From the NCBI GenBank assembly GCA_019429425.1, contig JAHYIU010000006.1, positions 1 through 56,656 of the forward strand: DNA of 56,656 nucleotides, written 5' to 3'. This DNA comes from Candidatus Syntrophosphaera sp. Its GTDB lineage: Bacteria > Cloacimonadota > Cloacimonadia > Cloacimonadales > Cloacimonadaceae. The position numbers were made by a program, and so were the translations under genes. The notes below the pieces were generated by a model. It searched no databases, was not told the origin of the DNA, and saw only the letters and a program-made list of their open reading frames with translations. Below are positions 42,209 through 50,847 of the stretch, in pieces. Numbering within the stretch: position 1 is the stretch's first letter; the number at the start of each line of letters is the position of its first letter.

Positions 42209-42903
42209 TTGCCACCTCCCAGGTAGGACCTTTCGATTCCCAGGATGATCCTCAAGGAAGCTCCGACAATGCCCAGCGAGGCACTGATCAGGATCGCCCT
42301 CTGGGCCGCGGTATTGGGATACTGCATGATGAAATCCGTAATCTCGGGCAGGCGCAGGAAGCTCCAACTCTGGGGTATCCAACTAGTGAGCAGGGTGGCG
42401 AAGCTTGTTCTGCCCAGCATGACGATCACGGCTGTGATCATCAGCAGATTGGATTCGAAGCTGCGGATGATGAAGGCCCTGTAAGCCGCGGAGGCGATAT
42501 AGAAAGCCAGCAGGGCAAACATGGTCGCGGACAGGGGCATGTAGGCGTATTCAAAAACGTAATCGAAGGGTTTGATACCCAGATTGCGGACCACGGCCTC
42601 TCCATGGCCAAATATTCCAGGCGTGTGCTCCATTCCCCACAGCAAACCGAAGGCCACCATCAGGCCGAAACTGATCAGGCCGGCGAGGTGATATTGCCAA
42701 TTGGGGCTGCGGCGCGCCACACGGGTGACGTTTGCCTGGATCAGGCTGCTTTGGCCAAGCAGGATGGCGAAGCTGGAGATGATCATGAACCAATTGGTGA
42801 GAGTTTCTTCCAGCATGGCAAACGGATAATGGGGAATGAAGCCGGCCACGAGGATCAGCATGCCGGAGATGAAAGCCAGGATCAGGGGTACATTCTTTTT
42901 CAT
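42205..42903 (-). CDS. Unassigned integral membrane protein (cluster gene 3)
   Basis: The 232-residue protein is almost wholly hydrophobic, with six or seven membrane helices starting with VPLILAFISGMLILVAGFIP and including WFMIISSFAILLGQSSLI, YHLAGLISFGLMVAFGLLWG and LMITAVIVMLGRTSFATLL. Between helices lies ARRSPNWQYHL, a basic cytosolic loop. No enzyme or transporter motif was recognised. Its start overlaps gene 2 by one base (TAATG) with GGAGG upstream, and its stop overlaps gene 4 (ATGA). Tight coupling argues for a fixed stoichiometric complex with genes 2, 4 and 5. Confidence 0.72.
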   Translation of the reverse strand: MKKNVPLILAFISGMLILVAGFIPHYPFAMLEETLTNWFMIISSFAILLGQSSLIQANVTRVARRSPNWQYHLAGLISFGLMVAFGLLWGMEHTPGIFGHGEAVVRNLGIKPFDYVFEYAYMPLSATMFALLAFYIASAAYRAFIIRSFESNLLMITAVIVMLGRTSFATLLTSWIPQSWSFLRLPEITDFIMQYPNTAAQRAILISASLGIVGASLRIILGIERSYLGGGK

Positions 42904-44048
42904 TATCCGTTTCCTCCCGCCAGAAATTCTTTAAACCAGCCCCAGCCGGCGATCTCCATCACGATGCCCACCAAGACCAGAACGATGACCATCAGCTTGC
43001 CGAAGTCGTGGCCTTTGAGGCTTCCAAGCTGTTGCGGATCGCGCGAAAGGTAAGCCGAGGCTGCATACAGCTCCTCGCCGATCAGGGTGTAATCGCAGGA
43101 AACCACGAAAAAGGGGATCTGGTGGGGCTGCCCGGTTCCCGCGGTCTGGATCGCGCCTGTGCCGAAACCCGTTTCCGTCAGGATCAGGGATTCAGCCCAG
43201 AAGGCACCCAGGAAGAAATTGGCCGCCGGCTGCTCCCGCAGCATGATTCCGTCCACACCGGCGACAAATCCGAATTGGTCGTCGGTGACGTAAAAGATGT
43301 TTTCCTCGCGATAGGCGTCGGGCCGGCCGGCTTTCATGAAGGCTTCCTTGACCGTTTCCCGGGCAGCGGAGAGCACCATGGAAAAGCGGCAGGGCACGAG
43401 AAGTTCCGCTCCGTATTCCGCTGATTTGACGGCCAGGTGGTTCAAAATGTTCAGCGCCGCGATGGTCTGAATGTCGCCCAGATCGCTGATGCCGGGAACA
43501 AAGAGGATCGGCTTGCCCTTTTCCGTGGCCCGGCCGACCGCCTCATCCATGCTGTCCAAACCACCGATGCGCCTTATGAATAGCTCTTTACCGCGCCTTG
43601 CAGAGAAAATATAGTAGAGAATGGCCGCGCAGATGAGCGTCAGCAGGATGAGCATGGATAGCTTTTCCATGGCGAACCATTGCTGGCGGGTGACAGTTTC
43701 GGCCAGGAAACTCACGCTGTCGGCCCGGTCCCGGCTATAGGCCACCAACCTGTATTTATAGGCTGTGTCGGGACTGAGGCTGGAATCCTTGTATTGGCCG
43801 ACAACGGCAAATTCGTTCGACTGCAGGCTGAGGTCAAACTCGTTGTAGAACTCCTGGTAGACTCCCAGGGAATCCGCTTTCTGCAGGCTGAGGGAATCAC
43901 GCTGGCCGCCCAGGTCCCACTTGAGCAGGACAGCCGTGCCGTCATCCCAGGGATGGTCTTCTGCAGAGAACTTCTCAGCCTGCGCTTCCTGCCCGCCCAA
44001 GGAGAGCGATAGGAGGGAGAGCAAAATGGCAAGAAAAAAAATCTTCAT
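42903..44048 (-). CDS. Fibronectin-like, membrane-spanning protein of unknown role (cluster gene 2)
   Basis: The 381-residue protein starts with a signal peptide (FFLAILLSLLSLSLGG). A fibronectin-type III-like domain follows (about 25-120, DGTAVLLKWDLGGQRDSL and TAYKYRLVAYSRD), then a membrane helix (LSMLILLTLICAAILYYIF). A cytosolic domain (about 155-345, GKPILFVPGISDLGDIQTI) and a last helix (VIVLVLVGIVMEIAGWGWF) complete it. The part after the first helix recalls the domain of unknown function I know as DUF6754, seen in several anaerobic phyla; this is memory and needs a check. It lies 13 bases after the lipoprotein gene and overlaps gene 3. Function unknown. Confidence 0.7.
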   Translation of the reverse strand: MKIFFLAILLSLLSLSLGGQEAQAEKFSAEDHPWDDGTAVLLKWDLGGQRDSLSLQKADSLGVYQEFYNEFDLSLQSNEFAVVGQYKDSSLSPDTAYKYRLVAYSRDRADSVSFLAETVTRQQWFAMEKLSMLILLTLICAAILYYIFSARRGKELFIRRIGGLDSMDEAVGRATEKGKPILFVPGISDLGDIQTIAALNILNHLAVKSAEYGAELLVPCRFSMVLSAARETVKEAFMKAGRPDAYREENIFYVTDDQFGFVAGVDGIMLREQPAANFFLGAFWAESLILTETGFGTGAIQTAGTGQPHQIPFFVVSCDYTLIGEELYAASAYLSRDPQQLGSLKGHDFGKLMVIVLVLVGIVMEIAGWGWFKEFLAGGNG

Positions 44049-44061
44049 GTATACCCCAATT

Positions 44062-44862
44062 CTATGGTTTGGCTTTGACGAAGGCAGCTTTGATGGCTGA
44101 CGTTGAGCTGATGATCGAGCCTATTTCTTCCCCGGTCAGAAATTCCTCGGGAGGCTTTTCCATCAATTTCACCAATGACTTGAGCTCTTTAAGGGCTGTT
44201 TGGAAAGCGGGTGACGCAGTGTATTGCTTGTCACTGATCAGACGAAAGTTATCCAACAGGCTTTGCCAGGTTTCCGGATGCAGAAGCAATCTGGAGCTGT
44301 CTGCGTTGCGAGCATCCCCCATTCTCCGGGCAAATTGGTTTGTGGCTTCTGTCCAGCTTCCCAGGGACATGACAGTGTACATTTCATAACGTTCTTTGTC
44401 GAACAAAGTCTGCTCCACGGAGTACTGCATGTTGTACAGAGTGTTTTCCAGGATCGGCCAGTCTTCTGAGTCCAGCATCGGTTTGACACTGTCTCTGAGC
44501 TTTGCTGAGATGTCCTCCAGACCCAGTTTGGGCCCCAAGCCAATGATCTGGGCCAGCAGCGCGTCCAATTGACGGCCATTCCGGTTTAACACAGCCAATT
44601 GGAGGTCCGTGGTCAGAACGCCCCAGGCAAAAGCGTTGTGCAGCGTATCCTGGGCGGAAGGGGCGATCATGCCTATCGAGAAACTTTCTTGTGTTTTGCC
44701 CAGGCCGTCAAGGGCGAGAAACATCGACTTGAACGAACCTATGGGAGCGAATTGGGTGACCCTGTTGCGAGCGTCCGGAAACTTGCTCTTGTCGTTGTTC
44801 TTGCAGGAAGCCACAAACAAGGACCCGATCAGGATCGCCAGAATTAGATGCTTAATTTTCAT
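44062..44862 (-). CDS. Unassigned lipoprotein (cluster gene 1)
   Basis: The 266-residue product begins with a lipoprotein signal and lipobox LFVASC (cysteine about residue 20). A charged linker (KNNDKSKFPDARN) and a mostly helical domain follow (LNRNGRQLDALLAQIIGLG, LYNMQYSVEQTLFDKERYEM, ALKELKSLVKLMEKPP). No known family was recognised. AAAGGA stands before the ATG. It heads the five-gene cluster. The 150-base gap upstream (44863-45012) is AT-rich and has an inverted repeat CTTGAA/TTCAAG, but no convincing promoter. Confidence 0.72.
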   Translation of the reverse strand: MKIKHLILAILIGSLFVASCKNNDKSKFPDARNRVTQFAPIGSFKSMFLALDGLGKTQESFSIGMIAPSAQDTLHNAFAWGVLTTDLQLAVLNRNGRQLDALLAQIIGLGPKLGLEDISAKLRDSVKPMLDSEDWPILENTLYNMQYSVEQTLFDKERYEMYTVMSLGSWTEATNQFARRMGDARNADSSRLLLHPETWQSLLDNFRLISDKQYTASPAFQTALKELKSLVKLMEKPPEEFLTGEEIGSIISSTSAIKAAFVKAKP

Positions 44863-45012
44863 ATAGTTCCTTTTAACAGTATGCAGGTCATTGGCAGCTT
44901 GAACACCAAAGTCGCTTCAAGGGCAGTTTTCTTGGAATAGGAAGAATAAAATTCACGCTAGAAATGCCGGCCAGGGCGTCAAGTTTTTTTCGCGGGCAGA
45001 ACCGAAGCTCGA

Positions 45013-46323
45013 TCATGGGCGAGGCGCTTCCTCGGTGATTGAATTCACGCACTCCGCACACAGGTGATAATGGCAGAAACGGTGGAAGATCTCGATCAAG
45101 CCTTGCTGGTATATCGTCTTGGAGTTAGCGAGCTTGCTGTGCGTGGCACTCATGTATCTGCCCATGAAGCGGGTGATGTGGTTTTCCTGCAGGGCGGGGA
45201 AATCGGCATACACAGCCATCACGCGTTGCTGGGAAGCGGCATCGCCATGCTTGTCATAATACATGTAACTGATCGGCAGGAAAATATTGACGAAGATGCT
45301 GCTGATCAGGCCCTGCCCGAGTTTGGGCAGCTTTTCAGCTCCAGGCAAGGTACTTTGGGCAAAGCTCCTGGCAAAAGAGGAGCGGGATTTCCCGCCTTGG
45401 AAACTGCCGGTTTCAAATTGGTCCAGAAAGTAATTCAGAAAGCTTTGCTCAGAAGTTCTGGCGATCAGGCTGCCCATGGCAAAGATGCGGTAAATTGGAT
45501 GGTTACCAGGACGGATGCGGAACAATTGCCAGGGCAGATCAAGTTTTCTGGCGTAGAACTTTTGGCGCTCATAAGTTTGCCGGAGAAGTTCGAGCAGCGA
45601 CCCTTCCAGGCGATTTTGGCTTTTATCCAGGAGCCCGGAAGCGCAGCAGAAGATCGCGACCAGTTCCAGCGGCGTCATGCCCTGCTCTTGCCAGGAGCGG
45701 ATGCTTTTAAGGTGGACCGTTTGGGCCAGGCTGAGCATGTTTTGCTTGTTTTTGTCATAGCCCAGGGCCTCCATCACGCCCTCATAAAAAACCTGGTCAA
45801 AATCGCTTAGCAGCAGCGAAGCGTTGAAGCGGCGCACTTTGTTTTTAAACCGGCGCAATCCCCAATTGGCAAGGATACTCAGCAGCCGGTCGTTGTCAAT
45901 TGCTGAAAGGAGCTCGCAATAGGTCGACCGGTCCTCGCCGGAGGGGACAAGCGGAGATTCCAGCAGCTTGCGGATGTCTTCGCTGAGTTGGTCCTTGAGT
46001 TCCAGGATCTCGGCAGTTTCCCCGTTTTGCTTGATCGTGATTTGCTGCTTGCCGGCATTCATTACCACATGCAGGATCACATTGTTGAAATGGGGATCCT
46101 CGTGATGCTCGTGGGCGTTCCAATCGTAGCTGTTGATATGGATTTCCACGTCGCCCCTTAGTATCTCACCGTCCAGGGAAACGATCACGTTGCGGAAATC
46201 CGGGCCCCGGTTGGTGTTGTATTGGCCCTGGTAACTCACTTGCAGGGTTTTTCCGCTCACAGTTTTGAGCGGAGTGAGCAGATGCCCGGCGTCCCAGATA
46301 TGGTAGAGGAATTTCTCTTCCAT
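45013..46323 (-). CDS. DUF2851 family protein
   Basis: The 436-residue protein has the DUF2851 hallmark near the N-terminus: EKFLYHIWDAGHLLTPLKTV, QGQYNTNRGPDFRNVIVSLD, LRGDVEIHINSYDWNAHEHHEDPHF in two parts (LRGDVEIHINSYDWNAH and EHHEDPHF), then VILHVVMN. The His-rich stretch and the GDVEIH element are conserved in the family and suggest a metal or nucleic-acid role, but none is established. The C-terminus has FCHYHLCAECV, a possible zinc site. It is followed leftward by the unassigned lipoprotein cluster after 150 bases. The start codon lacks a clear RBS and lies 13 bases from the mtgA stop. Confidence 0.88.
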   Translation of the reverse strand: MEEKFLYHIWDAGHLLTPLKTVSGKTLQVSYQGQYNTNRGPDFRNVIVSLDGEILRGDVEIHINSYDWNAHEHHEDPHFNNVILHVVMNAGKQQITIKQNGETAEILELKDQLSEDIRKLLESPLVPSGEDRSTYCELLSAIDNDRLLSILANWGLRRFKNKVRRFNASLLLSDFDQVFYEGVMEALGYDKNKQNMLSLAQTVHLKSIRSWQEQGMTPLELVAIFCCASGLLDKSQNRLEGSLLELLRQTYERQKFYARKLDLPWQLFRIRPGNHPIYRIFAMGSLIARTSEQSFLNYFLDQFETGSFQGGKSRSSFARSFAQSTLPGAEKLPKLGQGLISSIFVNIFLPISYMYYDKHGDAASQQRVMAVYADFPALQENHITRFMGRYMSATHSKLANSKTIYQQGLIEIFHRFCHYHLCAECVNSITEEAPRP

Positions 46324-46336
46324 CGGCGAAAACGAA

Positions 46337-47008
46337 CTAATAGTATCTCTGCAGCATGGTGTAGCGCTGCCTGGCTGAGCGTGATTGATAGTAGGTTTGG
46401 GGAGAATGTTTGATCGGACTGCTGAGGATCGAGATCAGCTTCATTGATCGGTCACGGCCCAGGTTTTGGCATCCGGTTCCATAATAGTGGAGAGACGCGG
46501 TTTGGATGCCGTAAATTCCCTTGCCCCATTCGACATAGTTCAGATAGAGTTCCAGCATGCGGTCTTTGCTCATGAGCAGTTCCATGATCAGGGTCACCTG
46601 AACTTCCAGGTATTTGCGCAGCAGATTTCTGTCCGTGGTCAAAAAGATCGTCCGAGCCACCTGGTTGCTGATGGTGCTGGCCCCAAACCTTATTTTGCCT
46701 GATTTCTGGTTCCGCTGCCAGGCTTGCTTGATCATCTCCCATTCGAACCCAAAATGCTTGTAGTAGTTGCCGTCCTCGATCGTGACGGTCATGTTGACCG
46801 TGCTGCGGGGGATATGCTCCAGCTTGATGTACTCGCGTTTATGCCAGTCATAGCCTCTGACCAGGTATCTTTGCAGCATCAGAGGCGTCACGGGTGGGTT
46901 CACAAAGCTGTAAAGGAGGCTAAGCGCGGCAATGATCGCCCAAAACCAGAGATGCAGGCCCAGGATGAAACGCAAGATCCGTGCAACCAGGCTGCGCTTA
47001 CGTTTCAT
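46337..47008 (-). CDS. mtgA: Monofunctional peptidoglycan glycosyltransferase
   Basis: GT51 enzymes polymerise lipid II into glycan strands on the outer face of the inner membrane. The 223-residue protein has an N-terminal anchor (LHLWFWAIIAALSLLYSFV), then the catalytic motif VTIEDGNYYKHFGFEW with the conserved Glu-Asp, GASTISNQVARTIFL, RKYLEVQVTLIMELLMSKD and LELYLNYVEWG. No transpeptidase domain is present, so it is the monofunctional form. The start is the ATG at 47008; a TTG two codons upstream is less likely. A -10/-35 pair just upstream supports its own promoter. Confidence 0.92.
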   Translation of the reverse strand: MKRKRSLVARILRFILGLHLWFWAIIAALSLLYSFVNPPVTPLMLQRYLVRGYDWHKREYIKLEHIPRSTVNMTVTIEDGNYYKHFGFEWEMIKQAWQRNQKSGKIRFGASTISNQVARTIFLTTDRNLLRKYLEVQVTLIMELLMSKDRMLELYLNYVEWGKGIYGIQTASLHYYGTGCQNLGRDRSMKLISILSSPIKHSPQTYYQSRSARQRYTMLQRYY

Positions 47009-47056
47009 ATGCAATCTTCATTTTGCCAATGGGGTGAGTAGGCAAGCGAAAGCAGG

Positions 47057-47086
47057 ATTATAATCGGACAGCCAGGAGCTTTTGAA
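47057..47086 (-). promoter_or_regulatory. Candidate promoter of mtgA
   Basis: On the minus strand TTCAAA (-35, 47081-47086) and a perfect TATAAT (-10, 47057-47062) are separated by 18 bases, about 50 bases upstream of the mtgA start. A CCAGGA/TCCTGG hairpin (47071-47098) overlaps it and may instead end rpsT transcription. Confidence 0.45.
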
Positions 47087-47116
47087 CTCTCCATCCTGGT
47101 GCCTGAAAAACTTGTC

Positions 47117-47380
47117 TCAGGCCTTTTCCTGTTCTTTGTTCATGAAAGCGGCCACCCGGGCTTTGCGGCGGGACGCTGTGCGTTTGTGGATAACACCTTT
47201 CTTGGCGGCTTTATCCAGCTCGGAGTAGATCCTATCCAACATGGCCTTCTTCTCTTCAGCGGGCATGTCGGTTCTGATCTGCTTGTCCAGAGTCCGGAGA
47301 GTGTGTTTGACATAGTTGTTGCGGGCCTGGCGCTTGGCGTCCGTCTTCATTCTTTTTAGCGGTGACTTGTGTTGGGGCAT
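47117..47380 (-). CDS. rpsT: 30S ribosomal protein S20
   Basis: S20 binds 16S rRNA early in small-subunit assembly. The 87-residue, strongly basic protein shows the family pattern: HKSPLKRMKTDAKRQARNN at the start, a long helix with charged repeats, and KAAKKGVIHKRTASRRKARV near the end. An AGAGGA RBS precedes the ATG. It stands between mtgA and a glycosyltransferase gene, with a hairpin after the stop (GCCTGA/TCAGGC). Length is normal. Confidence 0.96.
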   Translation of the reverse strand: MPQHKSPLKRMKTDAKRQARNNYVKHTLRTLDKQIRTDMPAEEKKAMLDRIYSELDKAAKKGVIHKRTASRRKARVAAFMNKEQEKA

Positions 47381-47437
47381 GGTTATCCTCTTATATTCTT
47401 AATCATTTGTCACAAAGATAAATGGGGTCAGTTTCTG

Positions 47438-48721
47438 TCAACCCCTTTTTATACCCTCGAGTTGTTTGATCAGCTTAAGTGCCTGATTCTGTGAGCTTAA
47501 GGCAGAAACATCCCTGTGATTCTCGATATCCTCTTTCCGCTCCCAGGCCTTGAACAGCTTTCTCAGGTAATCCTGGCCGTTTTTGGTGTCTTCCGCATCC
47601 AGGAATGCCCCTGCATCGTAGCCAAGAATGAGCTTTTCCGCTTCCCCGCCTTTGGGGCCAAGGCAGAAGATCTTGGTTCCTGAGGCCAGGTATTCAAATA
47701 GTTTGGTGGTTAGCATGCCTTCCGAGCCCTCATAATAGTTGATCAACAGCAGTAAAACTTCGGAATCGACCATTTCCGCCAAGGCTTCCTGGTGCGGTAC
47801 GAAGTCTCTGGCCAAATGGCTTCCGGGCATCAAATCCCGCAGCAATTCTCTCTGCTCATCACTCAGGCGCGTACCAATGAAAACCAGCTGATACCTCTCA
47901 CCCTGCAGCGCTTCGGCTATCATCCGGATAAGGAGCCCAATTTCCTGGCCTTCCGTGATGTTTCCCACATACTTCAACCTGAAGGTGGTCCCGTTTTCAT
48001 TGCCAAAGGTCTGATCTCTCAAGGAATCAAACTTGCGAGCATCAAAACCGTTGTAGACCACACTTGAGTTAACACTTGGCAGTTGTTTTGCCAGGTACTC
48101 AGAGACGACGGTATTCAGATCGGCACCCAGGGCCACTTTGCGTTCCAGATGCCGGTGGATGCGCATGCTCAGGGCTGAGGGCGGATTCAGTTTCAGGTAG
48201 TAGATCGAGGTCCAGGGATCCCGCCAATCCGCCACCCATCTGAGTTTGTGCCTTTGTTTGAGTTTCAGGCCCAGCAAATGGGTGGAGTGGGGCGGTCCGG
48301 TTGTGATCACGATATCGGTGGGGTTGTGGCGCAAATGCTCAACCGCAGTTTTGTATGCACTGGGGTTCCATGCTTTGCGCAGATCCGGTATGACCAGGTT
48401 CAAGCGGAGCCAGACTATGATCTTGTGCCTCAACCCCGCGTTTTTCATGGAACCGAGGTTTCCGTGGGGAAGGGAGCTATTCCTGCCCATCAACAATTTC
48501 CAGATCTTTCCGGAACTGGGTGCGTGGGAGCGCAGGACCTTGACTTCAGGCGGTATTTCTGCCAGCAGGCTATCATCCAGATAGGGATAATCCCCGGACC
48601 GAGTCGTGAGAACGGTAACCTCAAACCCCCTTTGCACAAGGTCTGGCAGCCATTTCAACCATCGTTGCACGGAAGCGCCGCCGCAGGGCGGAAAATAATA
48701 GGTGATCAAAAGCAGGCGCAT
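47438..48721 (-). CDS. Glycosyltransferase family 4 (second of two)
   Basis: The 427-residue GT-B enzyme begins LLLITYYFPPCGGASVQRW, typical of GT4 enzymes that build surface polysaccharide from nucleotide sugars. It has VADWRDPWTSIYYLKLNPPS in the first domain, and a donor site with SEGMLTTKLFEYLASGTKIF, including the E-x7-E-like pair, in the second. Substrate cannot be told. Its ATG directly abuts the stop of the upstream glycosyltransferase, so the two form a unit. The 57 bases between its stop and rpsT hold TTGACA on the minus strand, a possible rpsT -35. Confidence 0.86.
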   Translation of the reverse strand: MRLLLITYYFPPCGGASVQRWLKWLPDLVQRGFEVTVLTTRSGDYPYLDDSLLAEIPPEVKVLRSHAPSSGKIWKLLMGRNSSLPHGNLGSMKNAGLRHKIIVWLRLNLVIPDLRKAWNPSAYKTAVEHLRHNPTDIVITTGPPHSTHLLGLKLKQRHKLRWVADWRDPWTSIYYLKLNPPSALSMRIHRHLERKVALGADLNTVVSEYLAKQLPSVNSSVVYNGFDARKFDSLRDQTFGNENGTTFRLKYVGNITEGQEIGLLIRMIAEALQGERYQLVFIGTRLSDEQRELLRDLMPGSHLARDFVPHQEALAEMVDSEVLLLLINYYEGSEGMLTTKLFEYLASGTKIFCLGPKGGEAEKLILGYDAGAFLDAEDTKNGQDYLRKLFKAWERKEDIENHRDVSALSSQNQALKLIKQLEGIKRG

Positions 48722-49843
48722 TCAGGCTTCCAGGATCATGTCGGCCAGAGTCTGCCAGGAATAGCGTTCTTTGAAGGCCGGGATGTTCGCGCTCATGGGC
48801 TGGAACAAGCCCTCATTGAAGAAACGAATGATCGCCCGTGCCAAAGCATCAGGATCATTGGGAGGGACCAACAATCCAGTTTCGTTTGCCAGCACATACT
48901 CGCTCAAACCGCCCACGTCTGAACAGATCACAGGCACGTTGAAACTGTAGGATGTGGCGATAACGCCGCTTTGCGTGGCGCTTTTATAAGGCAGTACGCA
49001 AGCATGGCTGCTGCGGAAAAATCCTCCGATCTCCAGGTCGGTAACGTAACGGAAATGCGCTTCCACGCGGTCTTCGAGCCCCAATTCCCGGATCATTTTC
49101 CGATATTGGGCTGGATTGCCGTAGACCTCGCCCGCAACTATGAGCCTCAATCCGGAAACCTTGCCGGCCGCCTTTTTCATTGCTTTGAGCAAGACATCCA
49201 GCCCCTTGTATTCCTTGATCAGGCCAAAAAACAACAGGGTGGGGTCTCCAGGCTGTTTGTTTCCGTCAGAAGCCGCAACTTCACCATAACAATCATAAAT
49301 GGGATGAAAAGCCTGCAGGCCTCGGGAGGAGACCGCCGCAGGCATTTTGCGCTGGAGGTCTCTGAAGCTGGCCCCGGATAAGACCACGATCCTGTTGCAA
49401 TGCTTGAAAAAGGCTTTGGTCAAGACATCCGCCCCAGGCCACTTTTCATGAAAATCAACATTATGCGCCAGACAGATGATCTTGATACCCCGCAAGCGCT
49501 TGCAGATCCAGGCATAGGAGGGGGCGAACCAGGGCAAAAAATAGGAAACGATCACGACGTCGGGTTCAAAATTCCGGATCTCTTGTACGGCCCTATTCCA
49601 GGTTCCGCAAAGATAGGGCGTGAACACCGGTTCGATGTCCAGGTCTGGCTGGGAACTGAACTCTGTGGTCTGGGAATCGCCCGGGAAAAGGATCTGGGGA
49701 TATTGCCTGATAAAATTGAACATTTTGACATTGTATCCCCGCCTTTGATACTCTGTGGCGAGCATCAGGGCGAATTGCGATATCCCGCCCCGAAAAGGAG
49801 GCGCGGGCCCCAGCATGGCTATTTTCCAAATTTCCTGTCGCAT
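48722..49843 (-). CDS. Glycosyltransferase family 4 (first of two)
   Basis: The 373-residue GT-B enzyme begins IAMLGPAPPFRGGISQFALM and has LLFFGLIKEYKGLDVLLKAM, the start of the donor-sugar domain, and SYSFNVPVICSDVGGLSEYV with NETGLLVPPNDPDALARAI. These are standard GT4 signatures. The acceptor is unknown; the pair of GT4 genes suggests consecutive steps in one glycan. GGAGG precedes the ATG. The stop is immediately followed by the start of the second glycosyltransferase, and the asparaginase gene ends 14 bases upstream. Confidence 0.88.
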   Translation of the reverse strand: MRQEIWKIAMLGPAPPFRGGISQFALMLATEYQRRGYNVKMFNFIRQYPQILFPGDSQTTEFSSQPDLDIEPVFTPYLCGTWNRAVQEIRNFEPDVVIVSYFLPWFAPSYAWICKRLRGIKIICLAHNVDFHEKWPGADVLTKAFFKHCNRIVVLSGASFRDLQRKMPAAVSSRGLQAFHPIYDCYGEVAASDGNKQPGDPTLLFFGLIKEYKGLDVLLKAMKKAAGKVSGLRLIVAGEVYGNPAQYRKMIRELGLEDRVEAHFRYVTDLEIGGFFRSSHACVLPYKSATQSGVIATSYSFNVPVICSDVGGLSEYVLANETGLLVPPNDPDALARAIIRFFNEGLFQPMSANIPAFKERYSWQTLADMILEA

Positions 49844-49857
49844 CGATCCTCCTGCCT

Positions 49858-50835
49858 CTAGTTCCTGCTCTGCAGAAAGAAACGCCTCACCACCTCGGAA
49901 TCCTGGTATTTTCCGAACAGTGCCATCAGCTTGAGACGAACCTTGACGCCTTTCAGATCACCCGCCAGGATGCAGCCCAGATCGGAGAGATGTTTTCCGC
50001 CGCCTTCGTATCCATATTCTGAGAGCACTCTGCCAGTGTAGGTGCGTGAACTGATCACCACCAGAATATTCCTGGCCAGCGCGTCCTGGATGTCAGGAAT
50101 GAGGCTTCGGGGCACGTTGCCTCTGCCGAAAGCTTCGATCACTATGGCTTTGGCGCCGTTTGCCAGGGAGCTTTGGATGTATCTTCCATCCATGCCGGCC
50201 ACTGCCTTGATCAGGTCAACGGCGGTGTCGAGCTTGTCGGTCCAGACGTTTTCCCGGTATAAAGCAGAACGGTGATATACGATGGCATCCGGATCGACGC
50301 TGCCCAAGGGCCCGTATCCGATGGAGCGAAAGGCGTCCACCTTGCCGGTATCGGATTTTACGACATCCCTGGCTGTGTGGATCTCATCGTTCATCACGAC
50401 CAATACGCCCTTGTCGGCAGAATCGTGGTGGCTGGCAACCCTCACCGCTCCGATGATGTTGCGTGGCCCGTCCAAGCCGATGTCACTGCCGCTGCGCATG
50501 GCCGCTGTGAAAACCACCGGTTTGCGGGTAGTCAGGACCAGATCACAAAGAAACGCAGATTCTTCCAAAGTATCGGTACCATGAGTGATCACCACTCCAT
50601 CATAATCAATGATCTTCAGATCGATCAATTGTGCCAGTTCGAGCATCATCTCCGGTGTGATGTAAGGACTGGGGAGATTCAAATGATCGAGCACCTCCAC
50701 ATTGGCAACGCTTTCCAATTGCGGAAATTCGTGTAATATCCCCGCCAGTTCCGAGCTGGGAACCACGCCCAGCGAACCTTTGGAGGTCATGGATATCGTT
50801 CCGCCGGTCAGGATGATCAGTATGTTCTTTTTCAT
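49858..50835 (-). CDS. L-asparaginase (type I-like)
   Basis: Asparaginases hydrolyse asparagine to aspartate and ammonia. The 325-residue protein has ILIILTGGTISM with the first catalytic threonine (Thr13 in TGGTI) and VVITHGTDTLEESAF with the second Thr-Asp-Lys-type triad element. It continues with FTAAMRSGSDIGLDGPRN and IEAFGRGNVP. No signal peptide is seen, so it should act in the cytosol. A larger amidotransferase role (GatD-like) is unlikely at this length. It ends 14 bases before the GT4 pair and follows queC by 12 bases, so it may be in one operon with them. Confidence 0.93.
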   Translation of the reverse strand: MKKNILIILTGGTISMTSKGSLGVVPSSELAGILHEFPQLESVANVEVLDHLNLPSPYITPEMMLELAQLIDLKIIDYDGVVITHGTDTLEESAFLCDLVLTTRKPVVFTAAMRSGSDIGLDGPRNIIGAVRVASHHDSADKGVLVVMNDEIHTARDVVKSDTGKVDAFRSIGYGPLGSVDPDAIVYHRSALYRENVWTDKLDTAVDLIKAVAGMDGRYIQSSLANGAKAIVIEAFGRGNVPRSLIPDIQDALARNILVVISSRTYTGRVLSEYGYEGGGKHLSDLGCILAGDLKGVKVRLKLMALFGKYQDSEVVRRFFLQSRN

Positions 50836-50847
50836 CGCAGGTCTTCT

